Shown here: one piece after another, positions 1-8,690 of the stretch
How positions within the stretch are numbered: the stretch's first letter is position 1
How the letters are laid out: each line of letters starts with the position of its first letter
DNA from: Reclinomonas americana ATCC 50394
Taxonomy: Eukaryota; Jakobida; Jakobea; Jakobida
Direction of reading: 5' to 3'
NCBI GenBank assembly: GCA_048213135.1
Contig: PS015010.1
Coordinates: forward strand, 1,736,001-1,800,000
Length of the DNA: 64,000 bases
The notes under the pieces: generated by a model
The model's database searches: none
Told to the model about the DNA's origin: nothing
The model's input: only the letters and a program-made list of their open reading frames with translations
Translations under genes and position numbers: made by a program

Positions 1-994
1 CATACCATTGCTTATAAATGACCGAATCGGCATTCACATCCTGGAAAAGATAATTGTAGTTGCTGTAGGTAAAGCTGTGCTGTATCCTCAGCTTGGGATA
101 GAAAAGATATTCCGTGGTGGAATCATTCACCGCAACGGAATCCTTTTTACCAATATCATAACTCTGCCTGAGGAAGAAAGTAAAATCGCGGTAAATATTG
201 CCTGTGCTCACGCTGGCCTGGAAAGGATTGGGCTGGTAAAGCGACGCTCCACCCAGGTTAACGGGTATGGTAAATCTTTTTTTACGGTTGGGGTCATCCA
301 GCAGGGAGTCGGCCTGGATACCACCATTCTCCGAGTTCTTAAGGGTATTGCCCAGCATCACCACATAAGCCGCATATCGTTTACGCTTGCCCTGGTAGTT
401 ACCAAAAATCCGGTAACTTTTATGGTTACTGTTCTGGGTTACAAAAAAACCGGGTGCACTCACCAGGCGGTAGTCAAAACCAAAACTGAAGTTGGGCCTT
501 GGTGTTTGCGTGTGCAGCGCCCTGATCATTTGCTCTTTGCCCGAGGCCAGCTGGTAGCTGAGACGGGTGAAGGGCCTGTTGCTTTTATAGAATTTAGTCC
601 CCTCCAGTTTGTAACGGTAAATGTCGTAAGCGTGAAAACCATCGTCCCACCCCGCCCGGGCATAAGGCTGGGCGATGATAGGATATGCCGCTGCCCCATT
701 ATTACCGAGGTACTGATAATAAGAAGGTACAGAAAAATAAGCGTCGAAATCGTTGATGGAAGAATCGAGCGGAACACTGCGAACGGAATCGAGGTACCGG
801 TAAGAAATGGCGGTGGAGTCCTTGCGGTCATCGCGGTGTTCAAAAGCCAGTGAATCCTTACGGGTACCTGATGGCCGCTTACCCGTATTCGAACGAATGG
901 TTGGGTTGCCCGGCACATTCCGGAGTATTTCTTCCTGCGCAGCGGCGTGCTGCAGCAGTCCCGTTAAAACCAATAGCGTAAGCAGGTACTTCAT
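1..994 (-). CDS. Putative large outer-membrane porin (Porin_10-like), 3' end cut by window edge
   Basis: The reading frame is open from ATG at 994 to the window edge with no stop, so only the first about 331 residues are seen. It opens with a Sec signal peptide (MKYLLTLLVLTGLLQHAAAQ), then a polar stretch rich in Ser/Asp. After that come alternating aromatic/polar strands typical of an outer-membrane beta-barrel (for example YDIYRYKLEGTKFY and SYQLASGKEQ). The overall pattern resembles the Bacteroidota 'putative porin' family (Porin_10, usually 600 or more residues). The ATG lies 7 bases after the stop of the phosphorylase gene, so the two are almost certainly co-transcribed. Substrate unknown. 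A general porin or another barrel cannot be excluded without the C-terminus. Confidence 0.8.
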   Translation of the reverse strand, partial: MKYLLTLLVLTGLLQHAAAQEEILRNVPGNPTIRSNTGKRPSGTRKDSLAFEHRDDRKDSTAISYRYLDSVRSVPLDSSINDFDAYFSVPSYYQYLGNNGAAAYPIIAQPYARAGWDDGFHAYDIYRYKLEGTKFYKSNRPFTRLSYQLASGKEQMIRALHTQTPRPNFSFGFDYRLVSAPGFFVTQNSNHKSYRIFGNYQGKRKRYAAYVVMLGNTLKNSENGGIQADSLLDDPNRKKRFTIPVNLGGASLYQPNPFQASVSTGNIYRDFTFFLRQSYDIGKKDSVAVNDSTTEYLFYPKLRIQHSFTYSNYNYLFQDVNADSVIYKQWY

Positions 995-1001
995 CAGTGA
1001 A

Positions 1002-1814
1002 TCACAATTGAGCGATCAGTTCTTTAAATATGCAGGTCAGTTTGGGTTCAGCGTCTTTGGCTGCCTGCAGCACTTCATCGTGGGTGATCTCGTTCTCTTC
1101 TTCACGTATACCAATGTCGGTGATCACGCTCATGGCAAATACAGGCAGTCCCATATGCACCGCGGCAATCACTTCCTGCACTGTACTCATCCCTACCGCG
1201 TCGCCACCAATAATGTGCAGCAGTTTATATTCCGCCCGGGTTTCAAAGGTTGGCCCGGTAACACCGCAGTATACGCCTTCTTTCACTTCTATATTATTGG
1301 CCGCGGCAATGGCTTTGGCTTTATTGATGAGGTCTTTGCGGTAGGGCTCGCTCATGTCCGGAAAACGGGGCCCGAGTTCAGGTATATTTTTGCCCAGCAA
1401 TGGATTAACCGCGAAAAAGCTCACATGATCCTTAATGATCATCAGGTCGCCCACTTTAAAACCCGTGTTCATACCGCCCGCCGCGTTGCTGATGAGGATG
1501 GTGGATATGCCCAGGAATTTCATCACCCTGATCGGGAAAACCACTTCTTCGGGTGAATACCCCTCGTAATAGTGGAAACGGCCCGCCATGGCGACTACCT
1601 TTTTTCCGCCCAGTTCGCCAAAGATCAGCTTACCGCTGTGTCCTTCTACTGTACTTACGGGAAAATGGGGTATTTCGCTGTAAGGGATCTCCTTTTCTAT
1701 ATTGATCTCACCGGTAAAACTGCCCAGCCCGCTGCCCAGTACAATGCCTGCCTGGGGCTTACCGCTGTAAATATTCTGTATATAAGATACGGCCTCCTGT
1801 ATTTTATTCATCAT
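1002..1814 (-). CDS. punA: Purine-nucleoside phosphorylase (PNP family I)
   Basis: A cytoplasmic enzyme that splits purine (deoxy)nucleosides with phosphate to free base and (deoxy)ribose-1-phosphate in purine salvage. At 270 residues it is the usual length of the trimeric PNP class. Visible signatures are the phosphate-binding GSGLGSF near residue 27, the TVEGHSGKL segment, GRFHYYEGYS, SNAAGG, GPTFETRAEY and the substrate-pocket run GMSTVQEVIAA. The start is the first of two adjacent ATG codons, about 14 bases after the expected start site of a -7 element (TACCTTTG, 1835-1842). It is the first gene of a two-gene unit with the porin. The pairing could mean nucleoside uptake plus breakdown, but nothing in the porin shows its substrate. 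Confidence 0.92.
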   Translation of the reverse strand: MMNKIQEAVSYIQNIYSGKPQAGIVLGSGLGSFTGEINIEKEIPYSEIPHFPVSTVEGHSGKLIFGELGGKKVVAMAGRFHYYEGYSPEEVVFPIRVMKFLGISTILISNAAGGMNTGFKVGDLMIIKDHVSFFAVNPLLGKNIPELGPRFPDMSEPYRKDLINKAKAIAAANNIEVKEGVYCGVTGPTFETRAEYKLLHIIGGDAVGMSTVQEVIAAVHMGLPVFAMSVITDIGIREEENEITHDEVLQAAKDAEPKLTCIFKELIAQL

Positions 1815-1834
1815 AAGCGTGTATAATTTGCGTC

Positions 1835-1842
1835 CAAAGGTA
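1835..1842 (-). promoter_or_regulatory. Bacteroidota -7 promoter element for punA
   Basis: On the minus strand the element reads TACCTTTG, a full match to TAnnTTTG, and lies about 20 bases upstream of the punA ATG. No clear TTG lies 18-20 bases further upstream, so the -33 box is weak. Confidence 0.5.
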
Positions 1843-1874
1843 AGGCAGATAATGTTAATGGGATGTTGGATTGC

Positions 1875-1994
1875 AATTACTAATTACGAATTACCAATTA
1901 CGAATCCCTTTGATTTAAGGCTGATTTTCACAAATTCCTCCCCTGAACAAGGCATTGCCGGTAACTGTAATTAGTAATTCGTAATCAGTAATTA
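1875..1994. repeat. AT-rich inverted repeat pair (AATTACGAATTACTAATTACGAATT family), copy 1
   Basis: The left arm, 1875-1905, is built of AATTACTAATTACGAATTAC-type words. The right arm, 1961-1994, is the reverse complement type (GTAATTAGTAATTCGTAATC). They flank about 55 unrelated bases between the divergent punA and sucC genes. The same words recur at 18716, 25877/26019, 33001/33115 and 35845. Confidence 0.75.
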
Positions 1995-1996
1995 TC

Positions 1997-2004
1997 TATC
2001 TTCG
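1997..2004 (+). promoter_or_regulatory. Likely -7 element of sucC
   Basis: TATCTTCG is one mismatch from TAnnTTTG and ends 16 bases before the sucC ATG. It directly abuts the right arm of the AT-rich repeat, so the repeat supplies the -33 region, where no canonical TTG is seen. Confidence 0.4.
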
Positions 2005-2020
2005 CCAAAATTTTCCCAAT

Positions 2021-3232
2021 ATGAACCTCCACGAATATCAAGCCAAGGAATTATTAAAGAAATACGGTGTTCCGGTACAGGAAGGAATCGCCTGCGATAC
2101 CCCCGGCGCCGCTGAAGAAGCCTATAAGCAGATCCACACCCAGTACGGCAGCAAGTTTGCCGTGGTAAAAGCGCAGATCCATGCGGGTGGAAGGGGAAAA
2201 GGCAAGATCGCCGGAACTGAACAACGCGGCGTGGCTGTGGGTAAGAACGCGGAAGAGGTAAAACAGATCGCTCAGAACATCCTGGGTGGAACGCTGGTAA
2301 CCATCCAGACCGGCGAGGCCGGCAAACTGGTAAGTAAAGTACTGGTGGCACAGGACGTATATTATGAAGGACCTAATCCTGTAAAGGAATTCTATCTTTC
2401 TATATTGATGGACCGCAGTAAAGGTCAGAATGTGATCATGTACAGCACCGAAGGCGGTATGAACATTGAAGATGTGGCGCACGACACCCCTGAAAAAATA
2501 TTTAAAGAGTGGGTATACCCCGGCGGTATGCTGGAAGGTTTCCAGGCCAGGAAAATCGCTTTTAACCTGGGCCTCAGCGGCAATGCTTTCAAGAACTGTG
2601 TAAAGTTCGTAACCAACCTGTACAACGCTTATGTAGGACTGGATTGCGGCATGCTGGAGATCAACCCGCTGTTCAAAACCAGCGATGACAAGATCATTGC
2701 CGTGGATTGTAAAATGAACGTGGACGATAATGCGCTGATGCGTCATCCTGATGTAGCGGCCCTTCGCGACATCACCGAAGAAGATCCTACAGAAGTGGAA
2801 GCCGGCCAGTATAACCTCAACTTCGTTAAACTTGACGGTAACGTGGGTTGCATGGTAAATGGCGCCGGCCTGGCCATGGCCACCATGGATATGATCAAAC
2901 TCAGCGGTGGCGAGCCTGCCAACTTCCTCGACGTGGGCGGTACTGCCAATGCGCAAACAGTGGAAGCCGGTTTCCGTATCATCCTGAAAGATCCCAAGGT
3001 AAAAGCCATACTCATTAACATCTTCGGTGGTATCGTTCGCTGCGATCGTGTAGCCCAGGGTGTTATCGACGCTTACCAGTCCATCGGCAATATCAATATC
3101 CCCATCATTGTAAGGTTGCAGGGCACCAATGCCGATGTGGCTAAAAAACTCATCGATGAAAGCGGACTGAAAGTACAGAGCGCCATCCTGCTCAGCGAAG
3201 CAGCCGCACTGGTGAACAAAGCCGTAGCATAA
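2021..3232 (+). CDS. sucC: Succinate-CoA ligase (ADP-forming) beta subunit
   Basis: Beta subunit of succinyl-CoA synthetase, the TCA-cycle step that converts succinyl-CoA to succinate with formation of ATP or GTP. At 403 residues it is slightly longer than the common 388-400. It begins [18 protein letters not shown], the hallmark N-terminus. An ATP-grasp fold follows ([12 protein letters not shown] near residue 50), with the acidic metal-binding stretch ending LEINPL near 210. The C-terminal CoA-ligase domain has FLDVGGTA and [10 protein letters not shown]. It stands alone, with no sucD beside it in this window. A strong terminator follows 18 bases after the stop, so it is a single-gene unit. 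Confidence 0.97.
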   Translation: MNLHEYQAKELLKKYGVPVQEGIACDTPGAAEEAYKQIHTQYGSKFAVVKAQIHAGGRGKGKIAGTEQRGVAVGKNAEEVKQIAQNILGGTLVTIQTGEAGKLVSKVLVAQDVYYEGPNPVKEFYLSILMDRSKGQNVIMYSTEGGMNIEDVAHDTPEKIFKEWVYPGGMLEGFQARKIAFNLGLSGNAFKNCVKFVTNLYNAYVGLDCGMLEINPLFKTSDDKIIAVDCKMNVDDNALMRHPDVAALRDITEEDPTEVEAGQYNLNFVKLDGNVGCMVNGAGLAMATMDMIKLSGGEPANFLDVGGTANAQTVEAGFRIILKDPKVKAILINIFGGIVRCDRVAQGVIDAYQSIGNINIPIIVRLQGTNADVAKKLIDESGLKVQSAILLSEAAALVNKAVA

Positions 3233-3250
3233 AAAATTACTGATGATACT

Positions 3251-3283
3251 AAAAAGTCCTGCTTCCCGGCGGGACTTTTTTTA
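3251..3283 (+). terminator. Rho-independent terminator after sucC
   Basis: A 12-bp stem (3251-3262 with 3269-3280, one G-T pair) has a 6-base loop and runs into a T tract. The A-rich left flank means it could also work from the other strand, but no minus-strand gene ends here. Confidence 0.85.
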
Positions 3284-3417
3284 TTGACCAGCCGGAATAA
3301 CAAAAATGAATTACTCATTACTAAAGACTAAGTACTACAGACTAACATCCCGGGTATCCGTAACCGGTGTTTTCAATTAACAGAACCTTGACAACTGCCT
3401 TTGTACATTTATACTGT

Positions 3418-4032
3418 ATGAAGGTTATCACTTACCTGCTTCCTGCAGTTGCCCTTACAGTATTGGGATCCTGCAAAAACCAGCGTACTGAACTGTTGTT
3501 CGGGCATCACAGGGCTCCCGTTATTATCGATATACAACCCTTCCGCGGTGTGGATGCCCGTGAATACCGGGTGCTGTATACCTCGTTAAAAAAAGTATAC
3601 CCTTCCGTACAACTCAAAGCACCCGTTGATCTTCCCGCTTCCGCTTATTACCATCCCCGCAACCGGTACAGGGCCGATTCACTGATCAATTACCTTCGCC
3701 AGCAAACCTACAGCGGACATGTTACTATTGGTGTTACCAACCGCGACATCAGCACCAGCAAAGGAAAGATCATTGACTGGGGTGTAATGGGACTGGGCCT
3801 GTGCCCGGGCAATGCCTGCGTGGTATCGGGCTTCCGGTTAAAGAAAGAGGCCGCGGCGGAACAACTCTATAAAGTGGCCGTACATGAACTGGGCCACACT
3901 TTCGGGCTCCCCCACTGCAGCGATCCGCATTGTTATATGCGGGATGCCGACGGCGAAAACCCCACCGATGAAGAAAACGATTTTTGCAGCCAGTGCAAAC
4001 CCAGGCTGAAGAAAGCCGGCTGGATTTTATAG
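3418..4032 (+). CDS. Archaemetzincin-type zinc metallopeptidase, predicted lipoprotein
   Basis: A small metallopeptidase with the archaemetzincin signature: HELGHTFGLPHC (zinc ligands H156, H160 and the third His), C-x4-C-x-M (CSDPHCYM), then CSQC fifteen residues later, which in the family holds a second structural zinc. I start at ATG 3418 rather than an in-frame ATG at 3367. From 3418 the protein begins with a lipoprotein signal (MKVITYLLPAVALTVLGSC) with Cys19 as the lipidated residue. It would therefore sit on a membrane facing the periplasm or outside. Many archaemetzincins are soluble, and substrates are poorly known. It is flanked by sucC with its terminator and a long gap, so probably transcribed alone. 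Confidence 0.85.
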   Translation: MKVITYLLPAVALTVLGSCKNQRTELLFGHHRAPVIIDIQPFRGVDAREYRVLYTSLKKVYPSVQLKAPVDLPASAYYHPRNRYRADSLINYLRQQTYSGHVTIGVTNRDISTSKGKIIDWGVMGLGLCPGNACVVSGFRLKKEAAAEQLYKVAVHELGHTFGLPHCSDPHCYMRDADGENPTDEENDFCSQCKPRLKKAGWIL

Positions 4033-4376
4033 AAAGGAACCGCTTTATTCTCAATCCCCTAAATAATTACAGCAACCGGCGATTTTCTGTATAAAAACAC
4101 CCCCTCAAAAAAGGTGTAAAAAAATTACACCGCCGCTGCAACCTTTCTTTTCCCATGATCGTCTTTTATGTACTGTGTAGTAATTATACTACACTACATT
4201 GAAAACCCGGCTCCATCTTTTTACCACACCCCGTCAATTAACCTGGCTCCCAGCCTGGTATTGACAATTTGTTTTCTGTATCCATTGATTTACCCTTTCT
4301 TTTTATTCATTATCCCATTGATGACAGGTAGAGTTCTTTACCCTGACTAATCTATTTTATTAAAAAATTTCAGCTA
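4033..4376. other. 344-bp intergenic region with two dyads
   Basis: No convincing gene. It holds a 7-bp hairpin (GGTGTAA/TTACACC, 4113-4131) and a longer dyad at 4175-4194, described separately. A 60-codon open frame at 4168-4350 uses hydrophobic low-complexity codons and I regard it as chance. This stretch probably holds the promoter of the surface-protein operon. Confidence 0.6.
4175..4194. promoter_or_regulatory. Perfect 8-bp dyad, candidate operator upstream of surface-protein genes
   Basis: GTGTAGTA-ATTA-TACTACAC is a perfect inverted repeat with a 4-base centre, about 180 bases upstream of the SdrD-like gene. It has no T tract, which argues for a protein-binding site or RNA hairpin rather than a terminator. 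Confidence 0.4.
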
Positions 4377-7300
4377 ATGAGAAAAAGACTTTTACTCAAT
4401 AGGGCATGCTATGCCCCATGCCTTTCCCTTGTAATATTATTACTGGTCTCCCTCACCGCCTCTGCGCACCGCGTGGAATATTATACCAGTTCAGGCTGTG
4501 CCACAGGGCAAAATGTAACGATCGACGCCAAGATCACCAATGCGCCGGCTGTTACCTGGTACAACTGGCAATACAAAGACGCAACCGGTGTATGGAAGTG
4601 CTTTGTGAACGGCAGCAACACCATTAATGGCGTTGCCTTTACCGTTTCGGGCGCTTTGGCGCAGAATGTGAGCAACGATGCGCCTTTACTCACCATCCAG
4701 GCCGCAACTACGGCGCTTGAAGACGTACAGGTACGTGTACTGATGCGTGAAAGCGCCAGCCCCTGCGGTGCACCTGCAGGCACTACCTGGGGAGGCGACG
4801 ACCTCGCCCTGAATGAAGTGAAAGTATTCCGCATACATGTTTATGCCGCTTCTGCCAATTGCGGTGCTACCACCCCGGGTTGTATCGGTAATCTGCTTAC
4901 CGATGCCAATGGCTACTACGGCGGTTTTGAAAACAAGATATTTGACGAAGCCACTGCAACTTTTACCGATAATAACTTCATTGCAGGCGCGGGCACTACC
5001 GGTTATACTGCCGGAGGTACAACCAGTGCCATCCCCCCCACCAGCGGCTCAGGCACCTACCAGGTATGGAACAACCCCTACAGCATGAACACCGGCAATG
5101 GCAGGTTCGCCCCGCATTCAGGCAACTACCAGATGATCATCCAGGGCACGGCTAATACAGCCCGCAAAGCCTGGTACAAAACGGTAACGGTTACCCCCGG
5201 TGCTACTTACAACCTCTGCGCCTGGGTAGCCCGTACACAGGGCGCCAATGCCTTTAACCTGCAACTGACCGTTAATAATGTACAGGTGGCCAGCTCAGCA
5301 GTATCTGCAACCATCGGTCAGTGGACACAGGTATGCGGTTCCTATACGATTCCTTACGGCGTAACCCAGGTAGAGATTAGTATAAGGGACGTGGCTACAG
5401 CCGCCGAAAGGTTCTTTGCTATTGATGATATTTGCTTTACACAAACCGCCAACCCTGTCAACCTCGGTAACGTGGTATGGCTCGATGCCAATGACAATGG
5501 AATTAAAGATGCCGGCGAACAGGGTCTCGATGGTGTAAAAGTGGTGTTGTATGCCGACAATGATAACAATGGTGTGGCAGACGGCACCGCCATTGCCAGT
5601 ACCACCACAACCGGTGGCGGTGTGTATGCTTTTAACGGCGTGGCTCCGGGCAGTTACTTTATTCAACTCGAAAATTACCCGGGTACCGATTACTATGTAA
5701 GTCATGTTTACGGCGGCGATCCGGATAATAATATTGATAATGACAATAACGGTGTTTCGCAGGCGGCAGGTAATGTCGGTATCATCAAAGGCGGGACCAT
5801 TACCCTCCAACCCGGCACAGAGCCCACCACCGATGGTGACGGCAATAACGGCAACCTCACTTATGATGTAGGTATCTATAAAGGCAATGGCCTCGGCGAT
5901 TTTGTTTGGGTGGACAACAACCAGAACGGCGTACAGGATACGGGCGAACCCGGACTGGCAGGCGTTACTGTAAACCTGGTCAACTCTGCCAACAATGCAG
6001 TTGTAGCCACTACGACCAGCAATGCCAGCGGCTTTTATTTCTTTAATGATTTTGACGCATCACTTACTTATAAGCTGGTGTTCACCACACCCGCTAATTA
6101 TTTACCTACGCTTGCAAACACCGTTCTCAACGGTGGTAATGACAATAATGACAGTGACCCTGTTGGTGGTGTCATCAGCGGCATCAGCATACCTTACGGA
6201 CAATGGAATCACTCTTACGATGCCGGTTTCTATAAACCCGTAATCAGTATCAGTGGTAACGTGTTTGATGACCGCAACGGGCTCATTGGCACACCAGCCA
6301 ATACAGTCGACGGCGCGGGCACCAATGCCGGCGGACTGAACGCCGTACTTATTGATGCAGCAACCGGTAAAGTAGTAGCTTCTGTAGCGGTGCCTGCCAG
6401 CGGTGTATATAGTTTCACCGGTCTGAATATGGGCAACTACAATGTACTCATCACCACCAATACCGCCACCGTGGGTGCTAACCCTCCCGCTGCGGCTTTA
6501 CCCGCCAACTGGGTGAATACGGGCGAGAACCTGGGCGCGGGTGCGGGCAATGACGGTGCGGTGAACGGACTGCTGCCCATCGGCAACATCACCGCTTCTG
6601 TTACCAATGTGAACTTTGGTATTGAACAATTGCCAACCGCATATGATGGCACCCTCAATACACAAGCCAACCCCGGCGGTATCATCCAGGTCAATGTGCC
6701 TTCTTCCTATTTCAAGGGTACCGATCCTGAAGATGAAGACCAGATCAGTCAACTGCATTTTACCGCTTTCCCTGATAATGCCACCAGCATTGTTATCAAC
6801 GGTGTGAAATATATGAACACGGCGACACCTCCTGCAGGATTTGTATCATGGCCCGCAGCGGGTGTAACCGTTCCGGCGGGTACTACCGTTACTGTTGACC
6901 CGATAGACGGCGCCGTGGTGGTGGTGATCCCTTACCGTGTAATTGACCAGGCAGGAAAAGAAAGTCCGAATACAGCAAAAGTGAATGTGCCTTTCGCTAC
7001 GCCAACTCCCGATCTTACACCAAGGATCACACTGAATCCGAACAACATCATCGGTACCAGCACTATGCAGGTGACCGTTCAGCTGAACGAGATCGCTAAA
7101 AGCCCAACCAATGGCGGTGTAATCACCATGTACGTAGACAAACTGGCGCAGTTCAGCAATTTCGCCTTCAATGCTGCTGCAACCACCAATTCAGCCGGTC
7201 AGTCGGTACAGAACAGCCTCTTCACCATAGATGCCGTAAGCAGCCCCGATTTCTATATCATTACCACCAATGTAGTGCTGAACAATGCCGCACGCAGGGT

Positions 7301-7442
7301 AATGTTCTCGGTAACCGTAACGCCGGGCTCCAGCACAGGTACAACACCGGTAAGCGTGATACTGGCCAACGGAAGCGGCGGCGAGACTGTGTTCACCAAC
7401 AACCGCGACTTTACCAACCTGTCTTATTCATTTATTCACTGA
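4377..7442 (+). CDS. Secreted multidomain surface protein with SdrD_B-like repeats
   Basis: 1021 residues. A signal peptide covers about residues 1-30 (ending LTASA). Residues about 41-165 form a beta-rich N-terminal region. Residues about 170-355 resemble a carbohydrate-binding beta-sandwich: FAPHSGNYQM, then WTQVCGSYTIPYG, then FFAIDDICF. Then come SdrD_B/CNA-B-type modules: GNVVWLDANDNGIKDAGEQG at about 363, GDFVWVDNNQNGVQDTGEPG at about 507, and a diverged one at about 625 (SGNVFDDRNG). These Asp/Asn-rich loops bind calcium in the family. The last about 270 residues look like further Ig-like modules. No T9SS sorting tail or other anchor is visible, yet the next gene has one. Probably a cell-surface or secreted adhesin-like protein; the partner and ligand are unknown. 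Confidence 0.82.
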   Translation: MRKRLLLNRACYAPCLSLVILLLVSLTASAHRVEYYTSSGCATGQNVTIDAKITNAPAVTWYNWQYKDATGVWKCFVNGSNTINGVAFTVSGALAQNVSNDAPLLTIQAATTALEDVQVRVLMRESASPCGAPAGTTWGGDDLALNEVKVFRIHVYAASANCGATTPGCIGNLLTDANGYYGGFENKIFDEATATFTDNNFIAGAGTTGYTAGGTTSAIPPTSGSGTYQVWNNPYSMNTGNGRFAPHSGNYQMIIQGTANTARKAWYKTVTVTPGATYNLCAWVARTQGANAFNLQLTVNNVQVASSAVSATIGQWTQVCGSYTIPYGVTQVEISIRDVATAAERFFAIDDICFTQTANPVNLGNVVWLDANDNGIKDAGEQGLDGVKVVLYADNDNNGVADGTAIASTTTTGGGVYAFNGVAPGSYFIQLENYPGTDYYVSHVYGGDPDNNIDNDNNGVSQAAGNVGIIKGGTITLQPGTEPTTDGDGNNGNLTYDVGIYKGNGLGDFVWVDNNQNGVQDTGEPGLAGVTVNLVNSANNAVVATTTSNASGFYFFNDFDASLTYKLVFTTPANYLPTLANTVLNGGNDNNDSDPVGGVISGISIPYGQWNHSYDAGFYKPVISISGNVFDDRNGLIGTPANTVDGAGTNAGGLNAVLIDAATGKVVASVAVPASGVYSFTGLNMGNYNVLITTNTATVGANPPAAALPANWVNTGENLGAGAGNDGAVNGLLPIGNITASVTNVNFGIEQLPTAYDGTLNTQANPGGIIQVNVPSSYFKGTDPEDEDQISQLHFTAFPDNATSIVINGVKYMNTATPPAGFVSWPAAGVTVPAGTTVTVDPIDGAVVVVIPYRVIDQAGKESPNTAKVNVPFATPTPDLTPRITLNPNNIIGTSTMQVTVQLNEIAKSPTNGGVITMYVDKLAQFSNFAFNAAATTNSAGQSVQNSLFTIDAVSSPDFYIITTNVVLNNAARRVMFSVTVTPGSSTGTTPVSVILANGSGGETVFTNNRDFTNLSYSFIH

Positions 7443-7484
7443 TCATTCAGAAAACCATATCTAAAAAAAACTAAAACGTAAGAG

Positions 7485-8594
7485 ATGAGAAAAATTTTAA
7501 TCCTTTTCACCGCGATGCTGTTATCAGGTAGTGAGGCGCTGATCGCACAAACAACGAACAACAGTGATTTTGTTCTTACCAATCCAACGATCAATCCCAA
7601 CCCCGCGGTATATCCCGGCGGTACGGTTACCATTACTTATGACTTCTATGTAAACGGTGATGCATTCACTTTCAGCAGCGATGACCTGTCGAATGATTTC
7701 GCCGTGATCACGTTCAGTTTTACCAAAATGAACCCCAGCGCGGTGATGCCAACCGGTACAGGCGCTGCCCTGTTCAACTGGCGACTGTCTAATAACGGCG
7801 GCAGCGGCGCGGGCCTTACTTACACCTGGACTGGCAGTACAAAAGATGTAACTATGGTTACTTCTCCCCCGAACCCCAAGTACAAGATCATTTTTACCAG
7901 TGTGCCGGTAACCATGCCTGCCACACCTGCGGAAGTAGACATCAGGGTTGCGGGGCAATTCACCGACCCGGGCAATGCGCCTACCGGTAACTCGGGTAAT
8001 AACTTTGCGCAGATCGCTACCTATACGACTGCCGGCGGCACTACCCCCATCACCCTGCTCGACTTCACCGCGAAGAAGATCAACAACACCACAGCCGGAC
8101 TGGAATGGCAAACCGCTACCGAACAGAACTCTGATCGTTTCGAGATCGAGCGCTCTGCCGATGGCATTAACTTTTTCACGATCGCTAAACTGGCCGCTGC
8201 CGGCTACAGCGTGAACCGCATCAGCTACAGCCGCGAGGACCGCAATACGCTCAGGGGTGATAATTATTACAGGCTGAAAATGGTAGACAAGGATGGTTCT
8301 TTCACTTACAGCGCCATGCGTAAACTGAACTTTGGCGATGCCGACATCAACATTTCCGCCTATCCCAATCCTTTCGTTGATAAACTGAATGTATCGGTTA
8401 CCGCCAATAAAACAGGCGAAGTAATGGTAACACTGATAGACAATACAGGCAAATTACTGCTCACACAAAGAAACAATGTACAACGGGGCCTCAATATTAT
8501 TTCTGTGAATAACCTCAGCAAACTTCCGGGTGGTACTTACTTCCTGAGGGTTGCAGCCGGTGATCAGATCGTCACCGTTAAACTGACCAGGTAG
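7485..8594 (+). CDS. Secreted protein with T9SS type A sorting domain
   Basis: 369 residues with a signal peptide (about 1-21, MRKILILFTAMLLSGSEALIAQ). An Ig-like N-terminal part (about 25-185) is followed by a region common in Bacteroidota secreted proteins (LLDFTAKKINNTTAGLEWQT, then FEIERSADG). The C-terminal type A sorting domain is about residues 285-369 (ISAYPNPFVDKLNV, GKLLLTQ, LPGGTYFLRV). The type IX machinery would carry it across the outer membrane and anchor it to the surface. The gene starts 42 bases after the SdrD-like gene and is followed by a terminator, so the two form an operon. Function beyond secretion is not evident. Confidence 0.88.
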   Translation: MRKILILFTAMLLSGSEALIAQTTNNSDFVLTNPTINPNPAVYPGGTVTITYDFYVNGDAFTFSSDDLSNDFAVITFSFTKMNPSAVMPTGTGAALFNWRLSNNGGSGAGLTYTWTGSTKDVTMVTSPPNPKYKIIFTSVPVTMPATPAEVDIRVAGQFTDPGNAPTGNSGNNFAQIATYTTAGGTTPITLLDFTAKKINNTTAGLEWQTATEQNSDRFEIERSADGINFFTIAKLAAAGYSVNRISYSREDRNTLRGDNYYRLKMVDKDGSFTYSAMRKLNFGDADINISAYPNPFVDKLNVSVTANKTGEVMVTLIDNTGKLLLTQRNNVQRGLNIISVNNLSKLPGGTYFLRVAAGDQIVTVKLTR

Positions 8595-8635
8595 CTATTA
8601 ACCTATCCAATATATTTTGTAAAGATCGCTTGCAG

Positions 8636-8664
8636 AAAGCCCCTGAATTCCAGGGGCTTTTTTT
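8636..8664 (+). terminator. Terminator of the surface-protein operon
   Basis: A perfect 10-bp stem AAAGCCCCTG/CAGGGGCTTT around a 5-base loop, then more T residues. Confidence 0.9.
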
Positions 8665-8690
8665 AATGGCTATACTGTTATGATGTTGGA

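Noticed and set aside
526-918. Minus-strand 130-residue frame overlapping the porin gene
   Set aside because: It is another frame of the same strand as the porin; the porin frame is longer, open to the edge and has signal peptide and barrel pattern.
4168-4350. 60-codon hydrophobic open frame
   Set aside because: Low-complexity composition, no start signal, and it runs through a regulatory dyad; likely chance.
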